From positions 1-46,675 of the forward strand of contig NZ_JADDIU010000039.1 of the NCBI RefSeq assembly GCF_016464375.1: a DNA stretch of 46,675 bases, in the 5' to 3' direction. The first letter of the stretch is position 1, and each line of letters starts with the position of its first letter. Positions 25,003 through 32,855 of this stretch are shown piece after piece. The position numbers and the translations under genes were made by a program. Below the pieces are notes generated by a model. The model worked only from the letters and a program-made list of their open reading frames with translations, searched no databases and had not been told where the DNA came from. Source of the stretch: Bacillus renqingensis. Lineage in GTDB: Bacteria; Bacillota; Bacilli; Bacillales; Cytobacillaceae.

Positions 25003-25407
25003 TTATTTTATTATTTTTATCGCTTTTACCTTCTTCAATTTTACCCAGCGTGTTTTTTTAATCCCCTTCAAAAATTCCTCAAGTTCATTATCCGTAACAG
25101 GTTCAGTACCAATTAATATCTCAGAACTAAGAGCTGAAGCAAAAATACGATTGGCAAGCACCTTACCATTTATTAATTCAACTGTTATGATTTGTCCATA
25201 TTTTAAACTCTGTAAAACAGGAAATTTATTGGTAAAGTACTGTTTTTGATATCGGTGAATTTTTCGATCAATCAGCCCATTTACGATGATAAATAGGATG
25301 ACGGAAAGGATAAGCGCCCACCAGCCGGCACTCTTCATATAAATACTTCCTATGAACATTAACAAGTAAAGAAAACCGATTCTTACTGTCCAATATACAA
25401 CTTTCAT
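25003..25407 (-). CDS. Hypothetical membrane protein, 134 aa
   Basis: Two N-terminal membrane helices (about residues 7-23 and 28-46) are followed by a basic cytoplasmic domain with a beta-rich stretch (KYGQIITVELINGKVLANRI) and a lysine-rich end (KKTRWVKLKKVKAIKIIK). AAAGGGAG supports the ATG. No family is recognised. It lies upstream of the signal peptidase gene on the same strand, 90 bp away. Confidence 0.6.
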   Translation of the reverse strand: MKVVYWTVRIGFLYLLMFIGSIYMKSAGWWALILSVILFIIVNGLIDRKIHRYQKQYFTNKFPVLQSLKYGQIITVELINGKVLANRIFASALSSEILIGTEPVTDNELEEFLKGIKKTRWVKLKKVKAIKIIK

Positions 25408-25533
25408 GACGAACTCCCTTTCAGAACAAACTTTACCTATATATTCTCTGAAATAACCGCCATTTTCAATTTTTAATTCTCATAAATGGGTGGGAATCCT
25501 TACAAAGTACCTAAATATTACTACAAGAAAAAA

Positions 25534-25557
25534 GCGGCTTCTCTATATTGAAGCCGC
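25534..25557 (-). terminator. Intrinsic terminator after the phospholipase A2-like gene
   Basis: A perfect GCGGCTTC/GAAGCCGC stem with six T after it on the minus strand, beginning 4 bp after the stop codon. Confidence 0.75.
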
Positions 25558-25560
25558 TCA

Positions 25561-25863
25561 TCAATATTGCCGCGGCCAGCTGCCGCAATTAAACAAGGTC
25601 TTTAGTTTCATAAAGTCATACATGAGTGCCGCTTTCCTGCCTTTATCCGTATGCGGATTCCGCTTATGTTCGAGGCAATTCATAAATTCAAAGTCACATT
25701 CGCAAGGGTTTCTCCCACTGCCAAGGCACTGATCATGCCGAAAGCAACAAGCATCTACCTCATTAATTGGGGCACCCGGCCCGCTGCAGCCAGGTCCTCA
25801 CCAACGATAGCCAGGAAAAATACAGAAAGAAAACGGACTTCTCCTCCCGCCACGTCGCACCAT
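25561..25863 (-). pseudogene. Phospholipase A2-like gene interrupted by an in-frame TGA at a conserved cysteine
   Basis: A 100-codon frame from ATG 25863 reads ...CIFPGYRW, TGA (25800-25798), GPGCSGPGAPINEVDACCFR followed by HDQCLGSGRNPC, and ends FNCGSWPRQY. The DACCxxHDxC motif is the calcium/catalytic His-Asp signature of secreted phospholipase A2; bacterial homologues usually have Cys at the TGA position (PGYRWCGPGCSGPG, from memory). Everything else is in frame and the terminator is intact, so a single recent nonsense change is the simplest explanation. Sequencing error or selenocysteine are alternatives. GGGGGTG precedes the ATG. Confidence 0.6.
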
Positions 25864-25960
25864 AACACCCCCATTTTTTAACTTTACCTTACTATTAAAA
25901 TATGAAAATAGAACGAAAATGAACTGGCAAAAATCCCATGATTGTCTAATTCTCTAAAGT

Positions 25961-26003
25961 AAAAAAAAGTGCCTGACACCAAACTGGTGCCAGGCACTTT
26001 TTT
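25961..26003. terminator. Terminator carrying the GTGTCAGGCACC element (copy 3)
   Basis: AAAAAAAGTGCCTGACACCA and TGGTGCCAGGCACTTTTTT pair with one mismatch around a short loop, with T-runs on both strands. It ends the minus-strand gltP/gltT transcript. Confidence 0.75.
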
Positions 26004-26026
26004 CAGCGTGCCTTGCGCTTTTCCTA

Positions 26027-27280
26027 CTAGGCTGCTATTTGATCCGGCTTTTCATCAAGTTGATGGCCTTCCCATTTGGAAATGACGATGGCAGCCAGCG
26101 AGTTTCCGACGATATTGACACACGTACGTGCCATGTCAAGGATTCGGTCGATACCAGCAATGAAGGCAAGCCCTTCTGCAGGAAGACCGACACTGCCTAG
26201 TGTAGCAAGAAGCACGACAAATGATACACCTGGTACTCCGGCAATCCCTTTAGAAGTCAGCATTAATACAAGAACTAATGTTATTTGATGCGTAATACTC
26301 ATATGAATCCCATACATCTGGGCAATAAACAATGCGGCAATTGCTTGATAAAGAGTCGATCCGTCAAGGTTAAAGGAATAACCAGTCGGAATCACGAAAG
26401 AAGTAATCGATTTCGGACAGCCGAGCTTTTCCATTTTTTCCATAATCTTTGGAAGTACTGTTTCTGAGCTAGCGGTTGAATAACCTAATAATAATTCATC
26501 CTTTAGATATTTGAGAAATTTGAAAATGTTAAAGCCAACCAGTTTCGCAGTTAATCCAAGGACGACAAGAATGAAGAAGGCCATCGCACCATACACGACG
26601 ATAACCAGTTTTCCAAGGGGAATCAACGATGACAATCCAAACTTAGATACGGTAACACCGATCAAGGCAAAGACACCAAGCGGCGCCAGCTTCATAATTT
26701 GGTTGGTTACATAGAACATGGCATCCGCTGTTCCTCTAAAAAACTTTAGAATGGGTTCCCCTTTTTCCCCAATGGCAGCAACGCCAAGTCCAAACATAAC
26801 AGAGAAGAAAATAATCGCCAACATATCTCCATCTGCTAATGATTGAATAATGTTGGTTGGAACGATATTAACGAATGTGTCCACCATCGAATGAGTTTCC
26901 GTCGTTTTCGCTGTCTCAACATAGGAATTAATATCTGTTTTTGTCAGTTGAGAACGATCAACCCCTGTTCCTGGGTGGAATATGTTCCCTGCTAACAAAC
27001 CGACCACGATAGCGATGGTAGTAATAATTTCAAAATAAAGAAGGGTTTTCCCGCCGAGTTTCCCTAAGGATTTCATATCACCAACACCGGCAACACCTAT
27101 GATGATACTGGAAACAACGATTGGCACAACAATCATCTTAATTAGGCGAATAAATATCGTCCCAACGGGCTGCAAGTAATCGGTCACATGCGAATTCCCA
27201 TAAAAAATGGCACCGACAATAATCCCGAGTACCAGTCCAATAAAGATTTGCCAAGCTAAACTAATCTTTATTTTTTTCAT
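26027..27280 (-). CDS. gltT: Glutamate/aspartate:cation symporter (DAACS family), 417 aa
   Basis: A secondary transporter with about eight membrane helices and two re-entrant loops. Family motifs: TASSETVLPKIMEK (hairpin 1 serine-rich region, about residues 269-282), FVIPTGYSFNLDGSTLYQAI (NMDGT region, here NLDGS, about 296-315), TSKGIAGVPGVSFVVL (hairpin 2) and DRILDMARTCVNIVGN (about 380-395, Asp and Arg binding the amino acid). GGGAG lies 8 nt before ATG 27280; the longer start at 27295 contains the ribosome binding site. Whether it uses H+ or Na+ is not clear. Confidence 0.9.
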   Translation of the reverse strand: MKKIKISLAWQIFIGLVLGIIVGAIFYGNSHVTDYLQPVGTIFIRLIKMIVVPIVVSSIIIGVAGVGDMKSLGKLGGKTLLYFEIITTIAIVVGLLAGNIFHPGTGVDRSQLTKTDINSYVETAKTTETHSMVDTFVNIVPTNIIQSLADGDMLAIIFFSVMFGLGVAAIGEKGEPILKFFRGTADAMFYVTNQIMKLAPLGVFALIGVTVSKFGLSSLIPLGKLVIVVYGAMAFFILVVLGLTAKLVGFNIFKFLKYLKDELLLGYSTASSETVLPKIMEKMEKLGCPKSITSFVIPTGYSFNLDGSTLYQAIAALFIAQMYGIHMSITHQITLVLVLMLTSKGIAGVPGVSFVVLLATLGSVGLPAEGLAFIAGIDRILDMARTCVNIVGNSLAAIVISKWEGHQLDEKPDQIAA

Positions 27281-27504
27281 ATGCACCTCTCCCATCTTGC
27301 TGCTAGAAAAATTAGCTTATTTTAGTCAATTTTTTAAAATAAGATTAAACTTTTTTCGATGTTATTCACTTTTCATATAAGTTTAATTTTATTTTCTTTT
27401 TAACTTTTTCGCAACTATGAAATTATACCCATATAGAAAATTTGATTTGAAAAATATACTATTACAATTGTTTCAAAGATTAACCAATACACTCCTAACA
27501 TAAT

Positions 27505-27539
27505 AAAAAGGCAAATCTCCTATGAGTTCTGCCTTTTTA
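27505..27539. terminator. Intrinsic terminator after the DUF2269 gene
   Basis: AAAAAGGCA/TGCCTTTTT with a 16-nt loop, usable on either strand. It ends the minus-strand transcript 24 bp after its stop codon. Confidence 0.65.
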
Positions 27540-27562
27540 AGGTTATTTTTTTTACGAACATA

Positions 27563-28015
27563 TTAAAACGGTTTTGTAATCATGAGCGCAATAATAATTA
27601 AGAAAATACCATTTTCAATATTTTCATATAGAAAAAGTTTTTTGGATAAACGGGTGTATTCTTCAGGGATCTCATCCCCTTTGTGGGACTCCAGCATGGC
27701 TTTAATTGGTTTTGACCTGGGCGATAAGACAAGCGGTCCCATCGCAAGGGCAACTAAAAAGAGTAGGAGACTAACAACATACCAACCCATATGGAATAAA
27801 CTTGTATTTAGGGCACCCATAAGTAAACCGGTAATGAGCAATAGGATCCCACCAATCATTACAAAAATATGAAGCTTATGCCTGATTGCATAGGAATGCC
27901 TCAATTCGGTCATCGTCTTTCCAGATTTAACAACTACCGTTAAAATAAAACCCGGACCCATCCCCAAAATAGCAGAAAAAATATGTATAAAAACCAACAC
28001 TTGATAGAAAGTCAT
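27563..28015 (-). CDS. DUF2269-family integral membrane protein, 150 aa
   Basis: Four membrane helices (about residues 5-27, 50-68, 78-96 and 131-148). The N-terminal FYQVLVFIHIFSAILGMGPG, with its conserved His, and the second-helix region with RHKLHIFVMIGGILLLITG fit DUF2269. Function unknown. ATG 28015 has GGGTGG 8 nt upstream; the GTG at 28027 is part of that site. Monocistronic, with a terminator downstream. Confidence 0.75.
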   Translation of the reverse strand: MTFYQVLVFIHIFSAILGMGPGFILTVVVKSGKTMTELRHSYAIRHKLHIFVMIGGILLLITGLLMGALNTSLFHMGWYVVSLLLFLVALAMGPLVLSPRSKPIKAMLESHKGDEIPEEYTRLSKKLFLYENIENGIFLIIIALMITKPF

Positions 28016-28068
28016 CTTGAAAACCACCCTTCCTTGTCTACATCAACCTATTCTACCACGTAAAACGG

Positions 28069-28109
28069 GTGTCAGGCACCATGTGAATTTTTCACATGGT
28101 GCCTGACAC
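28069..28109. repeat. GTGTCAGGCACC hairpin (copy 4)
   Basis: A perfect 19-bp stem (GTGTCAGGCACCATGTGAA with its complement) closed by a 3-nt loop, between the MFS and DUF2269 genes, both on the minus strand. Short T-rich flank only. The longest of the four copies. Confidence 0.7.
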
Positions 28110-28114
28110 TAATT

Positions 28115-29356
28115 TTACGCCCCTTCACTTTTTTTCAAGACGACTGCCCTCTTGAATAGTGGGACAAGGAAGAGGGTGCCGATTATGAATAGTATGGCGG
28201 TGGTTTCAAACATTGCCACGAGGGAAAAAGTTTTCTTTAGCCAGCCGCTTGCTGTCATCATCACAACCATGGTCCCCATAAAAATTGGGTTTAAAATCCC
28301 GTTAACCCGACCGATAAAGGCCGCGTCTGTATTTTTCAAAATAAGCGTATTTATCCCAATCTGAATCGCCGGATTAAATAATCCGCTAAAGAACTCCGCC
28401 GCTAATGTTAACCAGAATAGTTTGGAAATCCCCATTACGAAAAATCCGATGGCACATGCTGACATACCAAGGGCCAGCAGAATCTGCGGTGACACCTTTT
28501 TTGAAATTCCTACCGTCAAGCCGCCGCCCAAAATCATCCCGATTCCAAATGCCATCATGAGCCATTGCAGCTGCTCTTTCGGTAAACCAAGCTGTTCGGT
28601 GACAATGAAGACGCCAAGCGGCTGCGTTAATCCCAATGCCAAACCTGCTGTGGCAAAACAACCGCCTAACAATGTCAGTACCCGGCTTTTCAAAACATAC
28701 GCAAACCCGTCCTTCATTTCTTGCCATACACTAGAATTATCCGCCTTTTCTTCTAACTCATAATCAGCTGGCAATAAGAATAGAATCGCTGCTGAAAACA
28801 AGAAGGCGACCCCCATAACAGCAATCGACACGTCAATGCCAAAACGCTGGTAGACGAAGGTTCCGAGAACCGGTCCGAGGATCATAAACAGGGCAAAAAT
28901 CGTTTGGTAGATCGACATCCCCATTTGAATCAGCTCTTCTTTCACATGAAGCTTGAACAACTTCATTCCCGAAGGCTGTGAAAACTGTGAAAGGATGGAC
29001 GACACTAACGTCGCGAAAAAGATCACCTTCCAGCCTCCAAAAACAAGTGCCATCAACACGACAAAAATCGAAATGGCACTGAGGAAATCACACCAAATCA
29101 TCGTCAGTTTCGGCTTCCAACGATCGGCGAAAGTTCCGCCAATAAAGGAAAACAGAAAGATTGGGGCAAACTCAGCCACAGATATGAGTGACACCGCTAT
29201 TGGGTCTTCATTTGTCTTTTCGACAACAAATAGCAAGATGGAGTAATTCCGTACCCATATCCCAATTTGCAGAAAAAGGGTCGAAAGCAGCAGTGTCCGG
29301 ATTACTTTATTCCTAAACAAAGCCCCTATTGTTACATTAGAATTTGTTTGTTCCAT
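28115..29356 (-). CDS. MFS efflux transporter, 413 aa
   Basis: A 12-helix major facilitator protein of the DHA3 drug-efflux type. The loop 2-3 motif is GTFADRWKPKLTMI (about residues 73-86, the family GxxxDRxxRR). There are about ten further hydrophobic segments and a basic tail (KRAVVLKKSEGA). AAGGAGG is 7 nt before ATG 29356, but that site is buried in a 7-bp hairpin and preceded by a short ORF, the arrangement of drug-inducible resistance genes. The exported compound is unknown. Longer starts to 29419 would read through the leader in the wrong frame. Confidence 0.85.
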   Translation of the reverse strand: MEQTNSNVTIGALFRNKVIRTLLLSTLFLQIGIWVRNYSILLFVVEKTNEDPIAVSLISVAEFAPIFLFSFIGGTFADRWKPKLTMIWCDFLSAISIFVVLMALVFGGWKVIFFATLVSSILSQFSQPSGMKLFKLHVKEELIQMGMSIYQTIFALFMILGPVLGTFVYQRFGIDVSIAVMGVAFLFSAAILFLLPADYELEEKADNSSVWQEMKDGFAYVLKSRVLTLLGGCFATAGLALGLTQPLGVFIVTEQLGLPKEQLQWLMMAFGIGMILGGGLTVGISKKVSPQILLALGMSACAIGFFVMGISKLFWLTLAAEFFSGLFNPAIQIGINTLILKNTDAAFIGRVNGILNPIFMGTMVVMMTASGWLKKTFSLVAMFETTAILFIIGTLFLVPLFKRAVVLKKSEGA

Positions 29357-29362
29357 AAAAAA

Positions 29363-29386
29363 ACCTCCTTCATCTGGACAGGAGGT
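29363..29386 (-). promoter_or_regulatory. Shine-Dalgarno-sequestering hairpin of the MFS gene
   Basis: On the minus strand ACCTCCT (29386-29380) is the exact complement of the ribosome binding site AGGAGGT (29369-29363), with a 10-nt loop. The last codons of the leader ORF pass through the ACCTCCT strand, so a ribosome stalled there or just before it would change access to the site. Confidence 0.55.
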
Positions 29387-29435
29387 AATTTGGCGCAAAA
29401 AAGTCATAGTATACCACAAAGTGGTGTACTTTCAT
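29370..29435 (-). CDS. Possible 21-residue leader peptide upstream of the MFS gene
   Basis: ATG at 29435 opens a frame beginning MKVHHFVVYYDFFAPNY and ending LLSR with TGA at 29370, one base before the MFS ribosome binding site. It is rich in aromatic residues and valine. Its end overlaps the anti-Shine-Dalgarno strand of the hairpin, as in leaders of ribosome-targeting-antibiotic resistance genes. No good ribosome binding site is visible before its ATG, which lowers confidence. Confidence 0.35.
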   Translation of the reverse strand: MKVHHFVVYYDFFAPNYLLSR

Positions 29436-29441
29436 TTATAC

Positions 29442-29528
29442 AAAAAAGGCCGCACTAATCCTATCCAGAATGATTTTCACATGATCCGAATGATTACGGT
29501 AATAGGATTAGTTGTTCATCGGCCCTTT
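29442..29528 (-). promoter_or_regulatory. Terminator-like attenuator in the MFS leader
   Basis: On the minus strand ACTAATCCTAT (29512-29502) pairs perfectly with ATAGGATTAGT (29464-29454), extended outward by AAAGGGCCG with CGGCCTTT, and six T follow at 29447-29442. No gene lies between this structure and the upstream promoter, so a terminator here can only act on the MFS leader RNA. Confidence 0.5.
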
Positions 29529-29557
29529 AGTCACCCTTTCAAAAATAATATAGCTTC

Positions 29558-29586
29558 ATATTACTTGATTTGTAGTTGGAATTCAA
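29558..29586 (-). promoter_or_regulatory. Promoter of the MFS leader
   Basis: TTGAAT (29586-29581), a 17-bp spacer and TAATAT (29563-29558) on the minus strand. Transcription would start near 29551, giving an untranslated leader of almost 200 nt. Confidence 0.45.
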
Positions 29587-29700
29587 GAAGTTTTTGTAAC
29601 TTTGTGGAAATAAATATTGGTTTGACAATAGGGCTAGGGTTGGGTCAGCTGCTAAAATCAGGTAATATAATAGTAAGAAATAGTAGACAAGCTGGTGGTG

Positions 29701-30324
29701 ATGAGCGTGGAACCAAAATGGTTGGAGTGGGCGAAGCAACTGCAATCCATTGCCCAAACAGGATTAGCTTACTCTAAGGATGTATATGATTTAGAGAGAT
29801 TTGAATTAATCAGAAAGATAAGCATAGATATGTTAGCACACCATACTAATGTTGAAACAACAGTCATCAAGGATTTGTTTACGGGCGAAACAGGTTATGC
29901 CACCCCAAAAGTAGATATCCGGGCAGTCGTTTTTTCCAATGATAAGATTTTGATGGTTCAAGAACGGGCAGAAGGGGACTGGTCATTGCCCGGCGGCTGG
30001 GCTGACATCGGCTTAACACCGAGTGAAGTGGCGGTAAAAGAAGTAAAGGAAGAAGCAGGTTACGATGTCAGGCCTGTGAAGTTATTGGCTGTGACCGATA
30101 ACAAATGCCATCCACACCCGCCTTCCCTGTACCATGTGTATAAGCTGTTTATCCAATGTGAAATCGTTGGCGGACAGGCAGTAGAGGGTGTAGAAACGAG
30201 TGCAGTACAGTTTTTTGCCGAGAACGAATTGCCGCCTTTGTCAGCAGCAAGGAATACAATGTCGCAGATGGAAATGATTTTTCGATTTTTGAAAAATCCT
30301 GACGCAGCTGTTTATTTTGATTAG
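29701..30324 (+). CDS. NUDIX hydrolase, 207 aa
   Basis: A nucleoside-diphosphate-linked metabolite hydrolase. The N-terminal helical extension (about residues 1-60, WLEWAKQLQSIAQTGLAYSK) is of the type found in ADP-ribose/NADH-type NUDIX proteins. The NUDIX box reads GGWADIGLTPSEVAVKEVKE followed by EAGYDV, fitting GX5EX7REUXEEXGU except that Lys replaces Arg of the REU element. ATG 29701 is favoured over the two GTG codons before it; the ribosome binding site is only GGTGGTG. Its last 127 bp recur in decayed form at 41745, across the hydrogenase genes. Confidence 0.83.
   Translation: MSVEPKWLEWAKQLQSIAQTGLAYSKDVYDLERFELIRKISIDMLAHHTNVETTVIKDLFTGETGYATPKVDIRAVVFSNDKILMVQERAEGDWSLPGGWADIGLTPSEVAVKEVKEEAGYDVRPVKLLAVTDNKCHPHPPSLYHVYKLFIQCEIVGGQAVEGVETSAVQFFAENELPPLSAARNTMSQMEMIFRFLKNPDAAVYFD
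30198..30324 (+). repeat. Left copy of the direct repeat flanking the hydrogenase island
   Basis: The 3' end of the intact NUDIX gene. It matches 41745-41870 in the same orientation, including the run GATTTTTCGA(T/C)TTTTGAAAAATCCTGACGCA. Confidence 0.7.
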
Positions 30325-30375
30325 GGGGACCGGCGGTCATGATAAATGCGGTTCTTTTAGCAGGGGGTAAACTGC

Positions 30376-30409
30376 AGACCGCTCTGCAACGTCCTGAGCG
30401 GTCTTTTAT
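30376..30409 (+). terminator. Intrinsic terminator of the NUDIX gene
   Basis: AGACCGCTC/GAGCGGTCT with an 11-nt loop and a T4 tail. Confidence 0.65.
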
Positions 30410-30421
30410 CATCCTCATAAG

Positions 30422-30453
30422 AAAAAAAGCTGCGGGGTATCGCGCGGCTTTTT
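30422..30453 (-). terminator. Intrinsic terminator of the hydrogenase operon
   Basis: On the minus strand AAAAAGCCGCG and CGCAGCTTTTTTT pair with one bulge, 22 bp after the hypE stop codon, with seven T at the end. Confidence 0.7.
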
Positions 30454-30475
30454 CTCGTTACCATCATGATCATGA

Positions 30476-31483
30476 TTAACAAATCCGAGGCAGCATCATT
30501 CCTGATAGTCTATTTAACTTCCTTATGCTCCCAAGACCCGTTTTCAAATGGACGGCACGTTTATCTTTACCTGTTATTCGACCAATTACTTTTGCATTTT
30601 GACCAAGCTCATGTTGCTTTAAAATCTCGAGTACTTGCTCTTCTTGTTCTTTTTTAACAATAAAGATTACTTTTCCTTCATTTGCTAAATAAAGTGGATC
30701 GAAGCCGAGGATATCACAGGCGCCTCTTACTTCGTTCCGTATGGGAAGTTTCTCATCCTCGATTTCCATCGAAACATGAAAATCCTCTGCAATTTCTACA
30801 AGGGTTGTGGCCAGTCCCCCGCGTGTTGGGTCCCTCATGATCCGAACTCCATCCACTGAATCTAACACGCTAGTAATCAAGCCATTCAGAGCCGCACAGT
30901 CACTTTGAAGATTCGTTTTAATCCCCAGTTCTCCTCGTGCAGCTAAAATAGCGATGCCGTGGTCACCGATTGTGCCGTTGACAATGATGGAATCCCCTTC
31001 CTCCATTAATTCCGGCTGGATGGCATGTATAGGATGGACAAAGCCGATTCCAGTTGTATTGATATAGATACCATCGATACTTCCTCGTTCAACCACTTTT
31101 GTATCACCCGCAACAATTCGGACGTTAGCGTTTTTCGCCTCCATTGCCATTGAGTGAACAATTTCCTTCAGTTCTTGAACTTTAAATCCTTCTTCGATAA
31201 TGAAACCCGCCGTTAAATAATAGGGAATCATCCCACTAACAGCTAGATCATTCACCGTTCCTGCGATGGCAAGTTTCCCAATGTTTCCTCCAGGGAAAAA
31301 AATCGGCTTTATCACAAAGCTGTCTGTTGTTACTGCCATTTGCGAGGAAGGGGCTGAAAATACCGCCGCATCCAATCGGGCATATTCATTATGTCCAAAC
31401 GCTTCAACAAATACATCTTGAATCAATTTGTGGGCTAATTCTCCCCCATCACCATGAGCTAAGCTGATTCTCTTATCCTTCAT
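30476..31483 (-). CDS. hypE: Hydrogenase maturation protein HypE, 335 aa
   Basis: Dehydrates the carbamoyl group passed from HypF to make the cyanide ligands of the NiFe centre. It has the AIRS/PurM fold: LAHGDGGELAHKLI at about residues 8-21, TVNDLAVSG (about 75-83), VAGDTKVVERG (about 123-133) and RDPTRGGLATTLVEIAEDF (about 225-243). It ends PRIC, the C-terminal cysteine that carries the thiocyanate. GGGAGG precedes the ATG. Last gene of the operon and 3 bp after hypD. Confidence 0.96.
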   Translation of the reverse strand: MKDKRISLAHGDGGELAHKLIQDVFVEAFGHNEYARLDAAVFSAPSSQMAVTTDSFVIKPIFFPGGNIGKLAIAGTVNDLAVSGMIPYYLTAGFIIEEGFKVQELKEIVHSMAMEAKNANVRIVAGDTKVVERGSIDGIYINTTGIGFVHPIHAIQPELMEEGDSIIVNGTIGDHGIAILAARGELGIKTNLQSDCAALNGLITSVLDSVDGVRIMRDPTRGGLATTLVEIAEDFHVSMEIEDEKLPIRNEVRGACDILGFDPLYLANEGKVIFIVKKEQEEQVLEILKQHELGQNAKVIGRITGKDKRAVHLKTGLGSIRKLNRLSGMMLPRIC

Positions 31484-31486
31484 TCA

Positions 31487-32596
31487 CTAATCCTCCCTCA
31501 AATACTGGTAATGGGCTGAACATGTGCCTTCCGCCGATACCATGCAAGGTCCAATAGGCGTGAGCGGTGTACATGCCTTGCTAAATAAAGGACATTCCTC
31601 TGGTGAGATGAGTCCCTTTATAATTTCACCGCAGCGACATTTTGTTTTACGCGGCTCCCCTACGGTAATAGCAAAACGATGCTTTGCATTTAATCCTGCA
31701 AATTTCCTTTTGAGATCCATGCCGCTCTTCGGAATCACGCCGATACCCCTCCATGCTACATCAACCGGTTCAAAATACTCTTCTATTAAGGATTGAGCCG
31801 CTTTGTTCCCTTCATCTGTGACAACGAACGAATAAGCATTTTCAATTTCAGCTCGGTCATCCAATAATTGACCGATTAATTTATAGATTCCAGCCAGTAG
31901 TTCAACTGGTTCAAATCCGGTAATCACTCCAGGGATTTGATATTCATCGACTAAATAGCGGTAACTGTTTTTTCCTAACACAATCGATACATGACCAGGA
32001 AGAATAAAACCATCAATGTTTACTTCCTTTGATTCCAGTAGTGTTCTCAATATCGGTTCCACTAGCTTGGTTGTCATCCACATGGAAAAATTTTTGACAT
32101 TGCGGTTAACTGCATTCTTTAAGGCAACAGCTAACACAGGAATAGTCGTTTCAAAGCCGATTCCCAAGAAAATAACCTCTTTATCAGGGTTCTCTTCTGC
32201 AATTTTTACCGCATCAGGCGGAGAATAGACGATGCGAATATCCTTCCCGTCCGTTTTCGCTTCCAACAGGCTGCATTCGGTGCCTGGCACCCGCATCATA
32301 TCACCAAATGTACAGATGATACGATTCTCTCCCTCTGCAAGTTTAATCATTGCATCGATGGACTTTTGATCTGTTACACAGACGGGACATCCCGGGCCTG
32401 AAATCAACTGAACCGATTCCTTCAATGCCTTTTTAACTCCGGTTTCAGCCAATGCCATTGTATGTGAACCGCAAACTTCCATAAAAATAGGACGCCTTCC
32501 ATGTTCACGAATAAAGCTTTCAGCAGACTCTTTCACTTTATCTAGAAGCTTGCGGCTTAATTTTGAATTTGAAAATTCATTCAGAAGTTCTTGCAT
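31487..32596 (-). CDS. hypD: Hydrogenase maturation protein HypD, 369 aa
   Basis: The scaffold Fe-S protein that, with HypC, carries Fe(CN)2CO. Conserved motifs are MEVCGSHTMALAETG (about residues 38-52, with the iron-ligating Cys), SGPGCPVCVTDQ (about 66-77), the thiol pair region FLGIGFETTIP, GPCMVSAEGTCSAHYQY at the C-terminus, and KCRCGEIIKGL. ATG 32596 has GGAGG 10 nt upstream and overlaps the end of hypC by 20 bp. Confidence 0.96.
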   Translation of the reverse strand: MQELLNEFSNSKLSRKLLDKVKESAESFIREHGRRPIFMEVCGSHTMALAETGVKKALKESVQLISGPGCPVCVTDQKSIDAMIKLAEGENRIICTFGDMMRVPGTECSLLEAKTDGKDIRIVYSPPDAVKIAEENPDKEVIFLGIGFETTIPVLAVALKNAVNRNVKNFSMWMTTKLVEPILRTLLESKEVNIDGFILPGHVSIVLGKNSYRYLVDEYQIPGVITGFEPVELLAGIYKLIGQLLDDRAEIENAYSFVVTDEGNKAAQSLIEEYFEPVDVAWRGIGVIPKSGMDLKRKFAGLNAKHRFAITVGEPRKTKCRCGEIIKGLISPEECPLFSKACTPLTPIGPCMVSAEGTCSAHYQYLRED

Positions 32597-32804
32597 CAAC
32601 AAGCTTCCTCCATTCTTTAAGACTTAGCATTGCATTCTCCTCATCTATCGTGGACATCGCTTGTCCAGCATGGACGATGACATAGCTGCCCACTTCAACC
32701 TCAGGAACAAAGATGATCCCCACTGTCATTGTGGAACCCATCACATCGACCACCGCTGTATATTCCTGCTTTTCCATTACCTTTGCCGGTACCCCAACAC
32801 ACAT
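32577..32804 (-). CDS. hypC: Hydrogenase maturation chaperone HypC, 75 aa
   Basis: A small chaperone that binds HypD and then the large-subunit precursor. It starts MCVGVPAKV, in which Cys2 (exposed after Met removal) ligates iron. The OB-fold pattern VVDVMGSTMTVGI and DYVIVHAG-like VGSYVIVHAGQAMS are typical. GGAGGGG precedes the ATG. Confidence 0.95.
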   Translation of the reverse strand: MCVGVPAKVMEKQEYTAVVDVMGSTMTVGIIFVPEVEVGSYVIVHAGQAMSTIDEENAMLSLKEWRKLVDARTSE

Positions 32805-32855
32805 GCCTTTCCCCTCCGTTCCTGATTAAAATGATGTTTCTTTTTCATGCTTGTT

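Noticed and set aside
29539..29757. 72-aa minus-strand frame upstream of the MFS leader
   Set aside because: Spans the divergent promoters and part of the NUDIX gene; no ribosome binding site or family match.
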